This document shows, piece after piece, positions 9,232 through 17,965 of a DNA stretch of 64,000 bases; positions within the stretch are counted from its first letter, which is position 1; the number at the start of each line of letters is the position of its first letter. Both the position numbers and the translations under genes were made by a program. Source of the DNA: Syntrophobacter fumaroxidans MPOB (GTDB taxonomy: Bacteria; Desulfobacterota; Syntrophobacteria; Syntrophobacterales; Syntrophobacteraceae); NCBI RefSeq assembly GCF_000014965.1, contig NC_008554.1, forward strand, positions 3,956,001 through 4,020,000. The letters run 5' to 3'. The notes beneath the pieces were generated by a model. It was not told the origin of the DNA, made no database searches, and saw only the letters and a list, made by a program, of their open reading frames with translations.

Positions 9232-9756
9232 ATGAGGATGGTTTCGAAATCAATCGTATGGTTTCTGATCGTCGCGGGGGGAGCGGCGTTGTTCGCATGG
9301 CAAGGCTGGTACAACGTGGCCGCCAACGTCCCGCATTGGGATGCGACCGTCACGGCGATCGAGCTGATCCGAGACCGATCGATAGAGGCGCACAGCCGCG
9401 GGATTTCCGTCCCGGCGCTCGATGATGCCCGGCTGGTCTCTGACGGAGCGCGCACCTACGACGAAGTCTGCCGTTACTGCCATGGAGCGCCCGGAGTGCC
9501 GAGCGCGGTTTTTGCGCAGGGACTCTACCCGGCTCCCGCCAACCTGGCCTCCGATGCATTTCGGCGGGATTTCAAGGAAGCCCGGGTATTCTGGGTCATC
9601 AAGAACGGGATCAAGATGACCGGGATGCCCGCCTTCGGCTCCTTTTTCGAAGACGTGGAGCTCTGGGCTGCGGTGGCGTTCGTGAAGCGTTTACCCGGTA
9701 TCGGAGCTGAAGAATACCGGAGCATGACCGCGAAAACGGACAAAGCGGGGCCGTGA
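9232..9756 (+). CDS. Membrane-anchored monoheme cytochrome c
   Basis: Small class I cytochrome c of 174 residues, exported and probably retained by its uncleaved N-terminal membrane segment (about residues 8-22). The single heme site is CRYCH at residues 80-84, and a methionine in IKMTGMPAFG is the likely distal ligand. The start ATG at 9232 is preceded by GAGGAGG. It stands alone between divergent and convergent neighbours, so the redox partner is unknown. Similar short cytochromes act as electron shuttles to terminal reductases or outer-membrane conduits; which applies here is not visible. Confidence 0.9.
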   Translation: MRMVSKSIVWFLIVAGGAALFAWQGWYNVAANVPHWDATVTAIELIRDRSIEAHSRGISVPALDDARLVSDGARTYDEVCRYCHGAPGVPSAVFAQGLYPAPANLASDAFRRDFKEARVFWVIKNGIKMTGMPAFGSFFEDVELWAAVAFVKRLPGIGAEEYRSMTAKTDKAGP

Positions 9757-9848
9757 CAGGTTGTGTGGTTGCGGGACGGTATGTGGGAGGTTTTTCCCTG
9801 TTATTGAACGGAAGGCGGTAAAAAGGGACGGTGCTGCGGAGGCCGCAG

Positions 9849-9886
9849 GCGGTCACGGCACCAGGCTTGCCTGGTGCCGTGACCGC
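9849..9886. terminator. 18-bp near-perfect hairpin between convergent genes
   Basis: Inverted repeat with arms 9849-9866 and 9869-9886 (left arm GCGGTCACGGCACCAGGC, exact complement on the right, two-base centre). It sits between the cytochrome c stop (9756) and the stop of the repeat protein (9972), so it could terminate both. No T-tract follows, so a REP-like palindrome is an alternative. Confidence 0.5.
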
Positions 9887-9971
9887 TGAGCCATGTTCGC
9901 AACTGCGCCGCATTTATTCCCCGGCGGCTATCTACGGGCATTCATGTCTTCTCTCCGGGTGCGGAGTCCCG

Positions 9972-12767
9972 CTAGAGGGCGCCGGATTGAAGGATCATCC
10001 CGCCTTCTCCCACGGCCATGAAGGTTTTCCCGTTCGTGCTGTTGCCGTAAGCGATTCCATACAGCTTCTTCGTGGTGCCTGATTTCCTGAAGGTCCACGT
10101 TGCGCCGTCCGGTGTCGTGAGGATTTGCCCCAATGTGCCGACGGCGGCGAAAACATCACCTCCGCCGTAGCTGATTCCCGTGAAATCGAAGCTGCCCGTA
10201 AAATCCTGCAGAGCCCTTTGTCTCCAACCGAATACCGGGCTTGCTTGCGTCGATACGACGATCTTCACGCTCGGGCCTACGACGACGAAGCGGTTGCCGC
10301 CGAAGTCAACGCCCGAAAACCCCGTGGTCGGGGATTGAGGAATGATGGGGGCATAGGACATGGTCCAGTAGATCCCGTCCGGCGAGTCGAGAATGGTGCG
10401 GGTATAAGGATTGTAATTGCCCACCATGACGAAAGTGTCCCTCCCGTAGGACACGCTCTTCGTATCGAAGCAGGTTTCGAGGAGGTAATAGTACCAGGAC
10501 GTTCCGTCGGTCGATCTGACGACCACCCCGTCCTCGCCGCCGGCCACGAAGACGTTGTCGCCAAGAGTTATACCGTTCAGGGCCGTGCCGCTGGGGAGCT
10601 CAATCTGCCAGGAAAAACCGGGAGGCTTGACGAACGTTTGCTCGGTCCAGGTGTCGCCGTTCGTTGAGGTGAAAACGCCCGCCTTGTTGGCAGAAGTCGC
10701 ACCAACCGCGACAAACCGGCCGTGGCCGTAGATGACCCCATTGAGCCAGCCCGCTCCCGGGATGGTCTTGATATCCCATGTGCTGCCGTTCGAGGAGGTG
10801 AGAACCGTGGCGCTTTCACCAACAACGACGTACCTGACCTGTCCGTTGACCGTTCCTCGGGCTATCGCCTTGATGGTCTTGTATGTTCCCGTGGAGCGGA
10901 TGATCCAGGAATCCTTCGCGGGATTGTAACAGAGAATGGTTGCGAAAGTCCCCGCGGCGACCATAGTGCCGTCAGGCTTTGCGGTTATTGTCAGAAGCGA
11001 GTACGGAATGTTCGAGGTCTTGGAAGACCATGAGGAGGCGTCGGCTGAAGTGAGAATCTTGCCCCCGCTTCCTACTGTGACATAGGTGCTTTGAACATAG
11101 GTGATCCCCCTGAGCGCATTGGTGACGCCGCTGTTCCTCTTGGTCCATGTCGTGCGGTCCGGCGAGGTCAGAACGGTCCCGTTTTCACCCACCGCCACAT
11201 ACATGCCGCCGCCATAGGTCACTCCGTAGAGACAATGGGTGCTGATCGACGAAGGAGTGCGGCTGGTCCATGTACTGCCGGTTGGTGAAGTCAGGATCTT
11301 GCCGCCCTGGCCGACGGTGATGAATTGGCCGTCGCCGTAAGCCACGGCGTATAGATAGCTGCTGGTGCCTGAAGTTCTCGACGTCCATGTCCCTCCGTTC
11401 GGCGATGTGAGTATTTTCCCGCTCGAACCCACCGCCACGAAAAGCCCCGCAGCAGAGCTGTAGGTGACGGCAAAAAGCGGCCCGGTGAAGTTCGAGGTTC
11501 GCGATACCCAGGTTGTTCCGTCCGCGGAAGAGACGATTTTTCCCCGGGAGCCCACGGCAACGAAAGTTCCGTTTCCATAGGCGATCCCATACAGGGAAAA
11601 TGATGTTCCCGAATCCCTTTCGACCCATGCCCGCGAATCCGTCGACGTCAGGATTTGGCCGCCCCAGCCCACCGCGACGTAAATGTTTTCGGCATACACG
11701 ACCCCGTTGACAAAATTGGATGCCGCCGAGGGCCTTTCAGTCCACGACGCGCCGTCCGCCGAGGTCATCAGTTTGCCGTCGGAACCGACGACGATGAAGG
11801 TCTTTTTGAAGAACGTGATACCGTTGAGCACGTTGTTCGAAGTGTTAGCCGACGGATACCCCAGAACCCCCGAAGACCATTTGACCCAGTTTTCGGTCTT
11901 GGATGGAGCAGTGAACACAGTGCCCGAACCGTTTATCGCAACGAAGGTGGGACCGGTGTTGATGGAACCGAAGGCCACTGCCTTGAGGGTCGAAGTGTCC
12001 TGCGGATCGTTCCAACTCCAGCTCGTGCCGGTGGAGTTCGAAACAAGGATGGTTGTGTCGGAACACTGGGAACCGACGACCATGAACTGACCGTCCCCGT
12101 AGGTGACTCCGAAAAAGCTCTGGGTGGCGCTGCCGTATACCTCGGTCCAGGTTGTCCCGTTCGTGGATCTCAGGATCACCGGGTGGGTTGTACCGGACAC
12201 CGCGCTGCCCACGGCGATGAAAACGCCGTTACCGAAAGCCACCGCATTGAGCTGGCTGCCGGTCCCGGAAACCTGGTAGTTCCAGTTGATCCCATCCGTG
12301 GAGGATAGGATTCTCCCGGACTTGCCCACGGCGACAAACCTTGCCGACGAGCTGCCGGACCCTTTGCCGAAAGCGACTCCGCGAAGGCCGTCCACATCCG
12401 AATATCCCTCGATGGAAACTCTCCAGGAGACCCCCGCGTTGGTTGACCTCACGATGGTGCCCTTGTCGCCCACGGCGACCCATCTGTTGTTTCCATATGC
12501 CGCCTGATAGAGGGTGTCGCTGGTTCTCGAATCCCTCGTGGTCCAATTGTAACCGTCGGTGGAGGTGATGATCCTTCCGCCCACACCAACCGCGGTGCAG
12601 GCAGATGAACTGCACGAGACCCCGTTGAGGTGGTTGCCGAGCTCCGGCAAGGGATTTCTCAAGCGCCAGGTGTCCAATGGGCTTGCACCGGTGGCCGGCT
12701 GCGGAAGAAAAACGAGAAGCGCGACGAATAGAAGCAATACAACTTGAGCGACTCGACGAACGTTCAT
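9972..12767 (-). CDS. Exported 21-repeat beta-propeller-like protein
   Basis: Exported protein of 931 residues with a clear signal peptide (MNVRRVAQ, hydrophobic run, then ATGAS). The rest consists of 21 repeats of about 40 residues with the pattern LxGIAYGNGxFVAVGxxGKILTSxDGxTWxxRxSGT. The S-x-D-G-x-x-W part resembles an Asp-box (BNR) turn but is one residue shorter. The last repeat stops at ILQSGAL, and the mature N-terminus (DTWRLRNPLPEL) looks like the missing W-x-x-R strand, which suggests circular closure of propellers. Start ATG at 12767 follows AAGGGGGG. No catalytic residues are evident; a surface or periplasmic binding role is inference. Confidence 0.8.
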   Translation of the reverse strand: MNVRRVAQVVLLLFVALLVFLPQPATGASPLDTWRLRNPLPELGNHLNGVSCSSSACTAVGVGGRIITSTDGYNWTTRDSRTSDTLYQAAYGNNRWVAVGDKGTIVRSTNAGVSWRVSIEGYSDVDGLRGVAFGKGSGSSSARFVAVGKSGRILSSTDGINWNYQVSGTGSQLNAVAFGNGVFIAVGSAVSGTTHPVILRSTNGTTWTEVYGSATQSFFGVTYGDGQFMVVGSQCSDTTILVSNSTGTSWSWNDPQDTSTLKAVAFGSINTGPTFVAINGSGTVFTAPSKTENWVKWSSGVLGYPSANTSNNVLNGITFFKKTFIVVGSDGKLMTSADGASWTERPSAASNFVNGVVYAENIYVAVGWGGQILTSTDSRAWVERDSGTSFSLYGIAYGNGTFVAVGSRGKIVSSADGTTWVSRTSNFTGPLFAVTYSSAAGLFVAVGSSGKILTSPNGGTWTSRTSGTSSYLYAVAYGDGQFITVGQGGKILTSPTGSTWTSRTPSSISTHCLYGVTYGGGMYVAVGENGTVLTSPDRTTWTKRNSGVTNALRGITYVQSTYVTVGSGGKILTSADASSWSSKTSNIPYSLLTITAKPDGTMVAAGTFATILCYNPAKDSWIIRSTGTYKTIKAIARGTVNGQVRYVVVGESATVLTSSNGSTWDIKTIPGAGWLNGVIYGHGRFVAVGATSANKAGVFTSTNGDTWTEQTFVKPPGFSWQIELPSGTALNGITLGDNVFVAGGEDGVVVRSTDGTSWYYYLLETCFDTKSVSYGRDTFVMVGNYNPYTRTILDSPDGIYWTMSYAPIIPQSPTTGFSGVDFGGNRFVVVGPSVKIVVSTQASPVFGWRQRALQDFTGSFDFTGISYGGGDVFAAVGTLGQILTTPDGATWTFRKSGTTKKLYGIAYGNSTNGKTFMAVGEGGMILQSGAL

Positions 12768-13179
12768 AAATCCCCCCTTGATTCTTGTCGGCGCCTGAGC
12801 ACCCGCTGCGCATTTCAGGATGCCATTCCGTGTCGTGTTAGGGCCACAAGGTTTTCACGACGGACCTCTTCCGATTCCGCACGCGGCAAGCCGCCTCTCC
12901 ATGTGCCGCCGTTGCCTTGTCCTTGATTGACGATCCGGACTGACGGGCTTGAAAGAAAACAGGCACAGAATCCGCCCCACGACCCTAAGATTTTGATAAG
13001 CAATTAAAGAATTAGCAAATAGCGAGCCATAAATAAAATTAATGAAAATTAATATTTGGGGATCTGCGGCAGGCCTTCATTTCATCCGTTCTGCACTGAC
13101 CTTTCGGAACTCTCTATGCATCGAGTATATATTGGCAAAATATCCATAAATAAATTCCTGGTTGCGGAAATCGCCCGCA
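12768..13179. other. Intergenic, AT-rich in its distal half
   Basis: About 410 bases upstream of the repeat-protein gene (which reads leftward) and downstream of the transposase remnant. Positions 12985-13060 are strongly AT-rich compared with the surroundings and are the likeliest promoter area for the repeat-protein gene, but I cannot assign boxes. No gene seen. Confidence 0.4.
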
Positions 13180-13690
13180 TCATTCCAGCCGATGCCTTTC
13201 AATGCGATCCGCCCCGACGGCGACGATTGACCGCGGGACCCCAGAACCGGCCGCCGTAGCCGGCTCCCTCGATCTTGTCTTCTCCCTTCCCCCTCGACCT
13301 TCGGCCGCCGGCTTTCCGGTCGGCCGGCGCCCCTTCGAGCGTTCCGGCGTCATTGTCCTGCCAGCGCCACGCGATGCCTTCCATCTCGTCATATTCGGCC
13401 AGGCCCGCGCGCCAGAGCCGGGTGAAGAAACCCGCGCGCATCCATCTGGTGAAATGGGCGTGGACGGCGCTGGGGCTGCCGAAGCGTGCTCCGGGGAGCG
13501 ATTTCCAGCGGCAACCCGTGCGGAGAACGTACAAAACAGCTTCGAGGATTTTTCGCGGCGGCAGCGGTTTCCTGCCCCCTCCCGGTTTTCGCCGGTAGCT
13601 CCTTTCCGGGTCTCGTTCGGGCCTCGGAATCAAAGGCTCCACCTTTTCCCAGAAGGCATCGGACAGTTGCCGAGACGATATTTCAGCCAT
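13180..13690 (-). pseudogene. IS5-family (DUF4096-type) transposase remnant
   Basis: The frame 13690-13199 starts as a typical orfA of IS5-group elements: MAEISSRQLSDAFWEKVEPL, then GGGRKPLPPRKILEAVLYVL and a WKSLP...AGFFTRLWRAGL region ending in GIAWRW. Downstream the family similarity moves to another frame, where GVPRSIVAVGADRIERHRLE (ending at the stop at 13180) matches the usual GVPLSxVVxGANxHD segment of orfB. The acidic catalytic residues around the junction are not recognisable and the rest of orfB is missing. I found no terminal inverted repeats. It is a decayed, non-functional copy. Confidence 0.75.
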
Positions 13691-14447
13691 GTTCCTCCTC
13701 CGGATCCGCTGAATGGAAGATGCCTGGAGAGTATGGCATATTCCGTAAACAAAATCTCGATTATTTAAGGATAAGTTTCGATCTGAGACATTGATGGAAA
13801 ATCATGAAGATCTTCAGTATCAATGGAGGCGGGTCAGACAAAAAACGGCACAAAAGTGACATTATTTGTCATATGGTCGCGGAGGAGCAGGGGGCATGCA
13901 GCTCTCGTCAATGACATGACGGGCGGGCACGGGCGATTCCCGGAAGGCAGGTATTCACACCGCTGGAATTCCTGTCCCGGAGCTTCCCGCATGGGCTCGT
14001 TCGGGCAGGACGGGTTTTCGCCATGTGCTTTGTCCCGTCGGATACATTAAATCCGTTTAAGGGGCTTCGAACGGGCAACGCAAGGGCCCGGAACGTTCCA
14101 AGAGCGTGCCCGGCCTTCCCGGTGTCGGCCCCTTTGCCGCGCGCGACTTCCCGACGGTTGTCGCTCTTCCTGTATCCGCGTGGCCCACCGGCCGGGGCGA
14201 ATGGCTCCCGTGCCCCCGGCGAAGGCCGGAGGCACGGGAGACGATGAAGACCCGGACTCCCGATTGTGCGGCAATGAGGGCGACGGTCGGCGTTTTTAAG
14301 CGAGAGTCCATCATGCACGGCGTTCCATGGAAATGACGCTTGTCCGGTTTCGGCACCGACGGGGGGACCCGGGGCGAGGGCGCCGCTTATGGAAGCAACG
14401 CTTCAGGCCCATCGCGCTCGATTGCCTTCATTGACCGGCGGCAATCA
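13691..14447. other. Non-coding stretch beside the IS remnant
   Basis: About 760 bases without a credible gene between the transposase remnant and the DUF5661 gene. Positions 13735-13880 are AT-richer, possibly the former flank or end of the IS element. A strong hairpin lies at 14205-14240. Overlapping short open frames in several phases have no family features. Confidence 0.4.
14205..14240. repeat. Strong imperfect hairpin
   Basis: Arms CTCCCGTGCCCCCGGC (14205-14220) and GCCGGAGGCACGGGAG (14225-14240) pair with one mismatch around a GAAG loop. It lies about 210 bases past the DUF5661 stop on the minus strand. No T-tract, so it may be a distal terminator, an RNA-stabilising structure or a REP-like palindrome. 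Confidence 0.45.
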
Positions 14448-14885
14448 TCATCCAAGCTGCTTTGCCTCGGCTTCGCTCAGTGCCGCTCGAGCTTTGGCGA
14501 GCTCCGCGTAGAGCTTTTCGACCTTGGGCAGGTTCTTTCGCAGCAGGGCCTTGAGGATATCGCCTTCGAGCTCGGCGACTTCCAGGCGCAGGTAATAGTC
14601 CATGGTCTCCTTGAGGTGCGCGATGACTATTTTTCCGGTCAGAAGCGGATGATTGTTGGTCACGTTGGCGTCTTTGAACCGTGTCCCATGCTCCAGCTCC
14701 ACCTCGAGTCCCCTTCGGAAATCTTCGAGCGGCACGTCCATGCCTTCGCGGTTCACTTCCGCAAGGATTGTCCGGGCCTCCTCCGCGAGCACTCGACCGT
14801 CCGTGATTTCCGTCCAATCGCGAAGTTTCAGATCCCGGCAAATGCGCCTGACTTCCTCAATACTGACGTATTCCGGCAATTCCAT
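14448..14885 (-). CDS. DUF5661-family protein
   Basis: Small protein of 145 residues matching my memory of the DUF5661 family: a central block VELEHGTRFKDANVTNNHPL followed by LTGKIVIAHLKETMDYYLRL, with a charged helical tail rich in Ala, Glu and Lys. Members are found across bacteria and phages and have no established function. The start ATG at 14885 is preceded by GGAGGAA. It is isolated, with more than 500 bases of non-coding DNA on each side. Confidence 0.75.
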   Translation of the reverse strand: MELPEYVSIEEVRRICRDLKLRDWTEITDGRVLAEEARTILAEVNREGMDVPLEDFRRGLEVELEHGTRFKDANVTNNHPLLTGKIVIAHLKETMDYYLRLEVAELEGDILKALLRKNLPKVEKLYAELAKARAALSEAEAKQLG

Positions 14886-15503
14886 ACTTATTCCTCCGTT
14901 TTTCGGTTCAGGTGTTTTCTTCTCACGGCTTCGGGAAGACAGTGCGCGTCTTCTCCTCCCGTGGCTTGCTTCCGCCTCGTCTCAGGGACACGGTTCCCAG
15001 GATCCGCCTGGGCCACGTCATCGGACGTTTCTTTTTCCCCGCAAGATAACTCTGCCCCGTTGATCTGCAATGTCCGAGCGCCGCATTCCACAATCCCGTT
15101 GCCGGAGGACTCGGACCAATTGCCCGCCCCGGGGGATTCCAGCCGCTCTTCTCCTGCTTCATCGCACCTGCAACGATGCTCAGCCGCGCACGATGAAAGG
15201 CAGTCATTTCAAGTCCCATTACGTCCAAATTTAAGAATCGTTTCGCCATAATCAAAATGTATCGATCGGGACGACATGAAATATTCGGGGTCGTGCGGCG
15301 GCATGACGGGGTGAAGATGCGCCTGAATCGATCCCGGTTCACGGGCTCCGGTACGTGGGAGGGGGCATTCCGTCCGCGGGGATCGTGCCGTCACACGCCG
15401 AAATCGCGCGGCTTGTTTTTCTCCAGGGCTTAGTATAGATTACGTCAAAGTGGTTCGGTGCCTTTCAAACGTCATGACGTCTGTGTTTTCCGGAGCGACT
15501 CGG
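14886..15503. other. Intergenic region upstream of the multi-PAS kinase
   Basis: About 620 bases between the divergent DUF5661 gene and the histidine kinase gene. A short hairpin GCCG/CGGC followed by TTGTTTTT lies at about 15394-15420. A frame on the minus strand (14923-15342) has no ribosome-binding site or family match and is rejected. Promoters for both flanking genes should be here. Confidence 0.4.
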
Positions 15504-17858
15504 ATGAGTGATCGGGACACCCCAGAGGATCTGTTGCGCCAGGAGATAGCCCGGTTGCGGGAACGCATCAGGCATTTGGAGCGCGCGGAATCCTCTGCCC
15601 GGCAGATGGAGAAGTTTCTCCGGGAGAGCCGACAGAGATTCAAACAGATCTTTTCCGCCTCACCCATTTGCATCGAGCTCTATGACGAGAACGGAATGCT
15701 GGTCAACGCCAACCGGGCCTGTCTGGAGATGTTCGGAGTGCCGGGGTTTTCGGCGGTCAAGCACTTTGATCTCTTTAAGGATCCCAATCTTCCGGAAGAC
15801 GTCATTCGGTGTCTGCGTGAGGGCATGACGATGCGCTTGGAGGTGCCGTTCGATTTCAACCGGGTTCGGGAGCTGGAACTCTATCCCACCTCTAAGGAAG
15901 GGCTTGTTTACCTGGACGTGCTGATCGCCCCTCTCATCTCGGAGGAGGGCGGCAAGCCTTCGGGTTACCTGGCCCAGGTGCAGGACATCACCGAAAAACT
16001 CGGCATGATCCGGGAGCTCCAGGATAACGAAGCCCGCTTCCGCGGCATTATAGAAGACCAGACGGAACTGATCATCCGGTTTCAGCCCGATGGTCGACTC
16101 ACGTTCGTGAACGACGCCTACTGTCGATATTTCGAAAGGAGCAAGGAGTTTTTTCTGGGCCGGAACTATCTCGGCAGCGTTCATTCAAAAGATCGACCGC
16201 TCCTCAAAAAGGTGCTCACGTCGCTGACCCGGTCGCACCCGGTGGAGATGGTGGAGCAGAGGTCGTTACGCTGCAACGAAAAGCTTTGCTGGCAGCAATG
16301 GAGCTACCGTGCCATTTTCGACGGCTCGGGCAAGTTGACGGAGTACCAGGCGGTGGGGAGGGACACTACCGACCGCAAGATGCTCGAAGAGATTTGGAAG
16401 AAATACGAGTTCATCGTCAATACCTCGGGGGACATCATGGTTTTGATCGCTCCGGATTACACCTACGAGGCGGTCAATACGGCGCTGTGCAAGGCTGTGG
16501 GAGCGGGCCGCGAGGAGATCGTCGGCCGCGGGCTGGGTGAAATCTGGGGGGAAGAGTATTTCAATGAAAACCGAGGCTACCTGGACCGTTGCTTCAAGGG
16601 GGAGGTTGTTCACTACGAGCTTTGGACACCCCACAAGGAGGAAGGGCCGAGGTTTTACGGCGTTTCCTGCTATCCCTATTACGGTCGTCGGGATCGGGTC
16701 ACTCACGTGGTATCCGTGTGCCGCGACATGACCGACGCCCGGCTGGCCAAAGAAGCGCTGCAGAGGTCCGAGGAGAAATACCGCAGCATCTTCGAGCACG
16801 GGGTGATCGGCATTTTTCAGGCGACGCTGCAGGGAAAACACCTGAGTCTCAATCCTGCTTTCGCGCGCATGTTGGGCTACGAATCGCCGGAAGAGGTGAT
16901 GCGGCTGGTCAGCAATATTGCCGAACAGGTGTACGCCGATCCCCGGCAGAGGACCGAGCTGCTGAAAAGGCTTGCTGAAGGGGGTGAACTGGTCAAGGTC
17001 GAGAGCGATCTGCTGCGCAAGAACGGCAAGAGCATCACGGTGAATCAAAATATCCGCCTGGTCCGGGATGAGAAGGGAAATCCCCTGTACCTGGAAGGCT
17101 TTATCGAGGACATCACGGAACGCAAGAAGCTCGAAATGGCGATCAAGGATTCGGAGCGGCAGCTCAAGTATCTTTCATCACGTTTGCTGACGGCACAGGA
17201 GGAGGAGCGGAAAAGAGTCGCCGCCGAGCTTCACGACAGCATCGGGCAGTCGCTTGCGGCAATCAAGTACGGAGTGGAAAACGCCGTGCGGTATGGAGCC
17301 TCCGCGGGGGAGGAGACGGTTTTTCACTCACTGGGTCTGTTGATTCCTATCATCCAGGGCGCCATCGAGGAGGCACGCAGGCTTTACATGGGGCTGAGGC
17401 CTTCGATGCTCGACGACCTGGGGGTCATCGTGACCATCGACTGGCTGTGCAAGGAATTTCGTCGAAACTATCCGGAAATGAGGATCAGTGAGCGTATCGA
17501 GCTTGAAGAGGACTGCATTCCGGAGTCTCTCAAAATCGTGATTTTCAGAGTCGTCGAGGAAGCTTTGAACAACATTTCAAGGCACAGCCGGGCCGAGGGC
17601 GTGGAGGTCGCGCTGTCGATCTCCGGGGGTGCGATTCGACTCGATGTTGCCGACGATGGCGTGGGCTTTGATCAGGACAGCCTTCATCATGCCGTTGAAA
17701 GCGAGAAAGGTTTCGGCCTCGCGGGAATGAGAGAAAGGGTGGCTCTCTCCGGCGGTTCCCTCAGTGTCAGCTCAATCCGCGGCAAAGGGACGACCGTCAG
17801 CGTTTCCTGGCCCGTGCCGGCATCCCTTGGAAAGGCGAAACCGCCCCGCCGGCACTGA
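15504..17858 (+). CDS. Multi-PAS sensor histidine kinase, NarX/LuxR-system type
   Basis: Cytosolic sensor kinase of 784 residues. An N-terminal coiled coil (RQEIARLRERIRHLERAE) is followed by about four PAS/PAC modules, then a HisKA_3 dimerisation domain with the phosphoacceptor in AAELHDSIGQSLAAIKYG and a HATPase domain (VVEEALNNISRHSRAEGVEV, DVADDGVGFD, GFGLAGMRERV). No membrane segment is apparent, so the signal is probably intracellular. I chose ATG 15504 because GGAG lies upstream; the frame is open to 15450. Kinases of this type normally phosphorylate NarL-like regulators, and none is encoded in the window. Confidence 0.88.
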   Translation: MSDRDTPEDLLRQEIARLRERIRHLERAESSARQMEKFLRESRQRFKQIFSASPICIELYDENGMLVNANRACLEMFGVPGFSAVKHFDLFKDPNLPEDVIRCLREGMTMRLEVPFDFNRVRELELYPTSKEGLVYLDVLIAPLISEEGGKPSGYLAQVQDITEKLGMIRELQDNEARFRGIIEDQTELIIRFQPDGRLTFVNDAYCRYFERSKEFFLGRNYLGSVHSKDRPLLKKVLTSLTRSHPVEMVEQRSLRCNEKLCWQQWSYRAIFDGSGKLTEYQAVGRDTTDRKMLEEIWKKYEFIVNTSGDIMVLIAPDYTYEAVNTALCKAVGAGREEIVGRGLGEIWGEEYFNENRGYLDRCFKGEVVHYELWTPHKEEGPRFYGVSCYPYYGRRDRVTHVVSVCRDMTDARLAKEALQRSEEKYRSIFEHGVIGIFQATLQGKHLSLNPAFARMLGYESPEEVMRLVSNIAEQVYADPRQRTELLKRLAEGGELVKVESDLLRKNGKSITVNQNIRLVRDEKGNPLYLEGFIEDITERKKLEMAIKDSERQLKYLSSRLLTAQEEERKRVAAELHDSIGQSLAAIKYGVENAVRYGASAGEETVFHSLGLLIPIIQGAIEEARRLYMGLRPSMLDDLGVIVTIDWLCKEFRRNYPEMRISERIELEEDCIPESLKIVIFRVVEEALNNISRHSRAEGVEVALSISGGAIRLDVADDGVGFDQDSLHHAVESEKGFGLAGMRERVALSGGSLSVSSIRGKGTTVSVSWPVPASLGKAKPPRRH

Positions 17859-17900
17859 AGCCCGTCGCTTTCCTTTCAAATCTACCGGCCGTCCGGCAGA

Positions 17901-17930
17901 CGCTCCCGCGGGGGATTCCGCCCGGGAGCG
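17901..17930. terminator. Hairpin between convergent genes
   Basis: CGCTCCCG (17901-17908) pairs with CGGGAGCG (17923-17930) around a 14-base loop. It lies between the kinase stop (17858) and the dehydrogenase stop (17966), a position expected for a bidirectional terminator. No strong T-tract. Confidence 0.4.
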
Positions 17931-17965
17931 CAGGCAGGCCCGACCGAACGCCGAGCATTTCCCGT

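Noticed and set aside
9972-12767. BNR/Asp-box sialidase annotation for the repeat protein
   Set aside because: The turn is S-x-D-G-x-x-W, one residue shorter than the Asp-box, and no sialidase catalytic residues are visible.
14923-15342. Minus-strand open frame that includes MAKRFLNLDVMGLEMTAFHR
   Set aside because: No ribosome-binding site at any start, no family match, and composition shifts along the frame.
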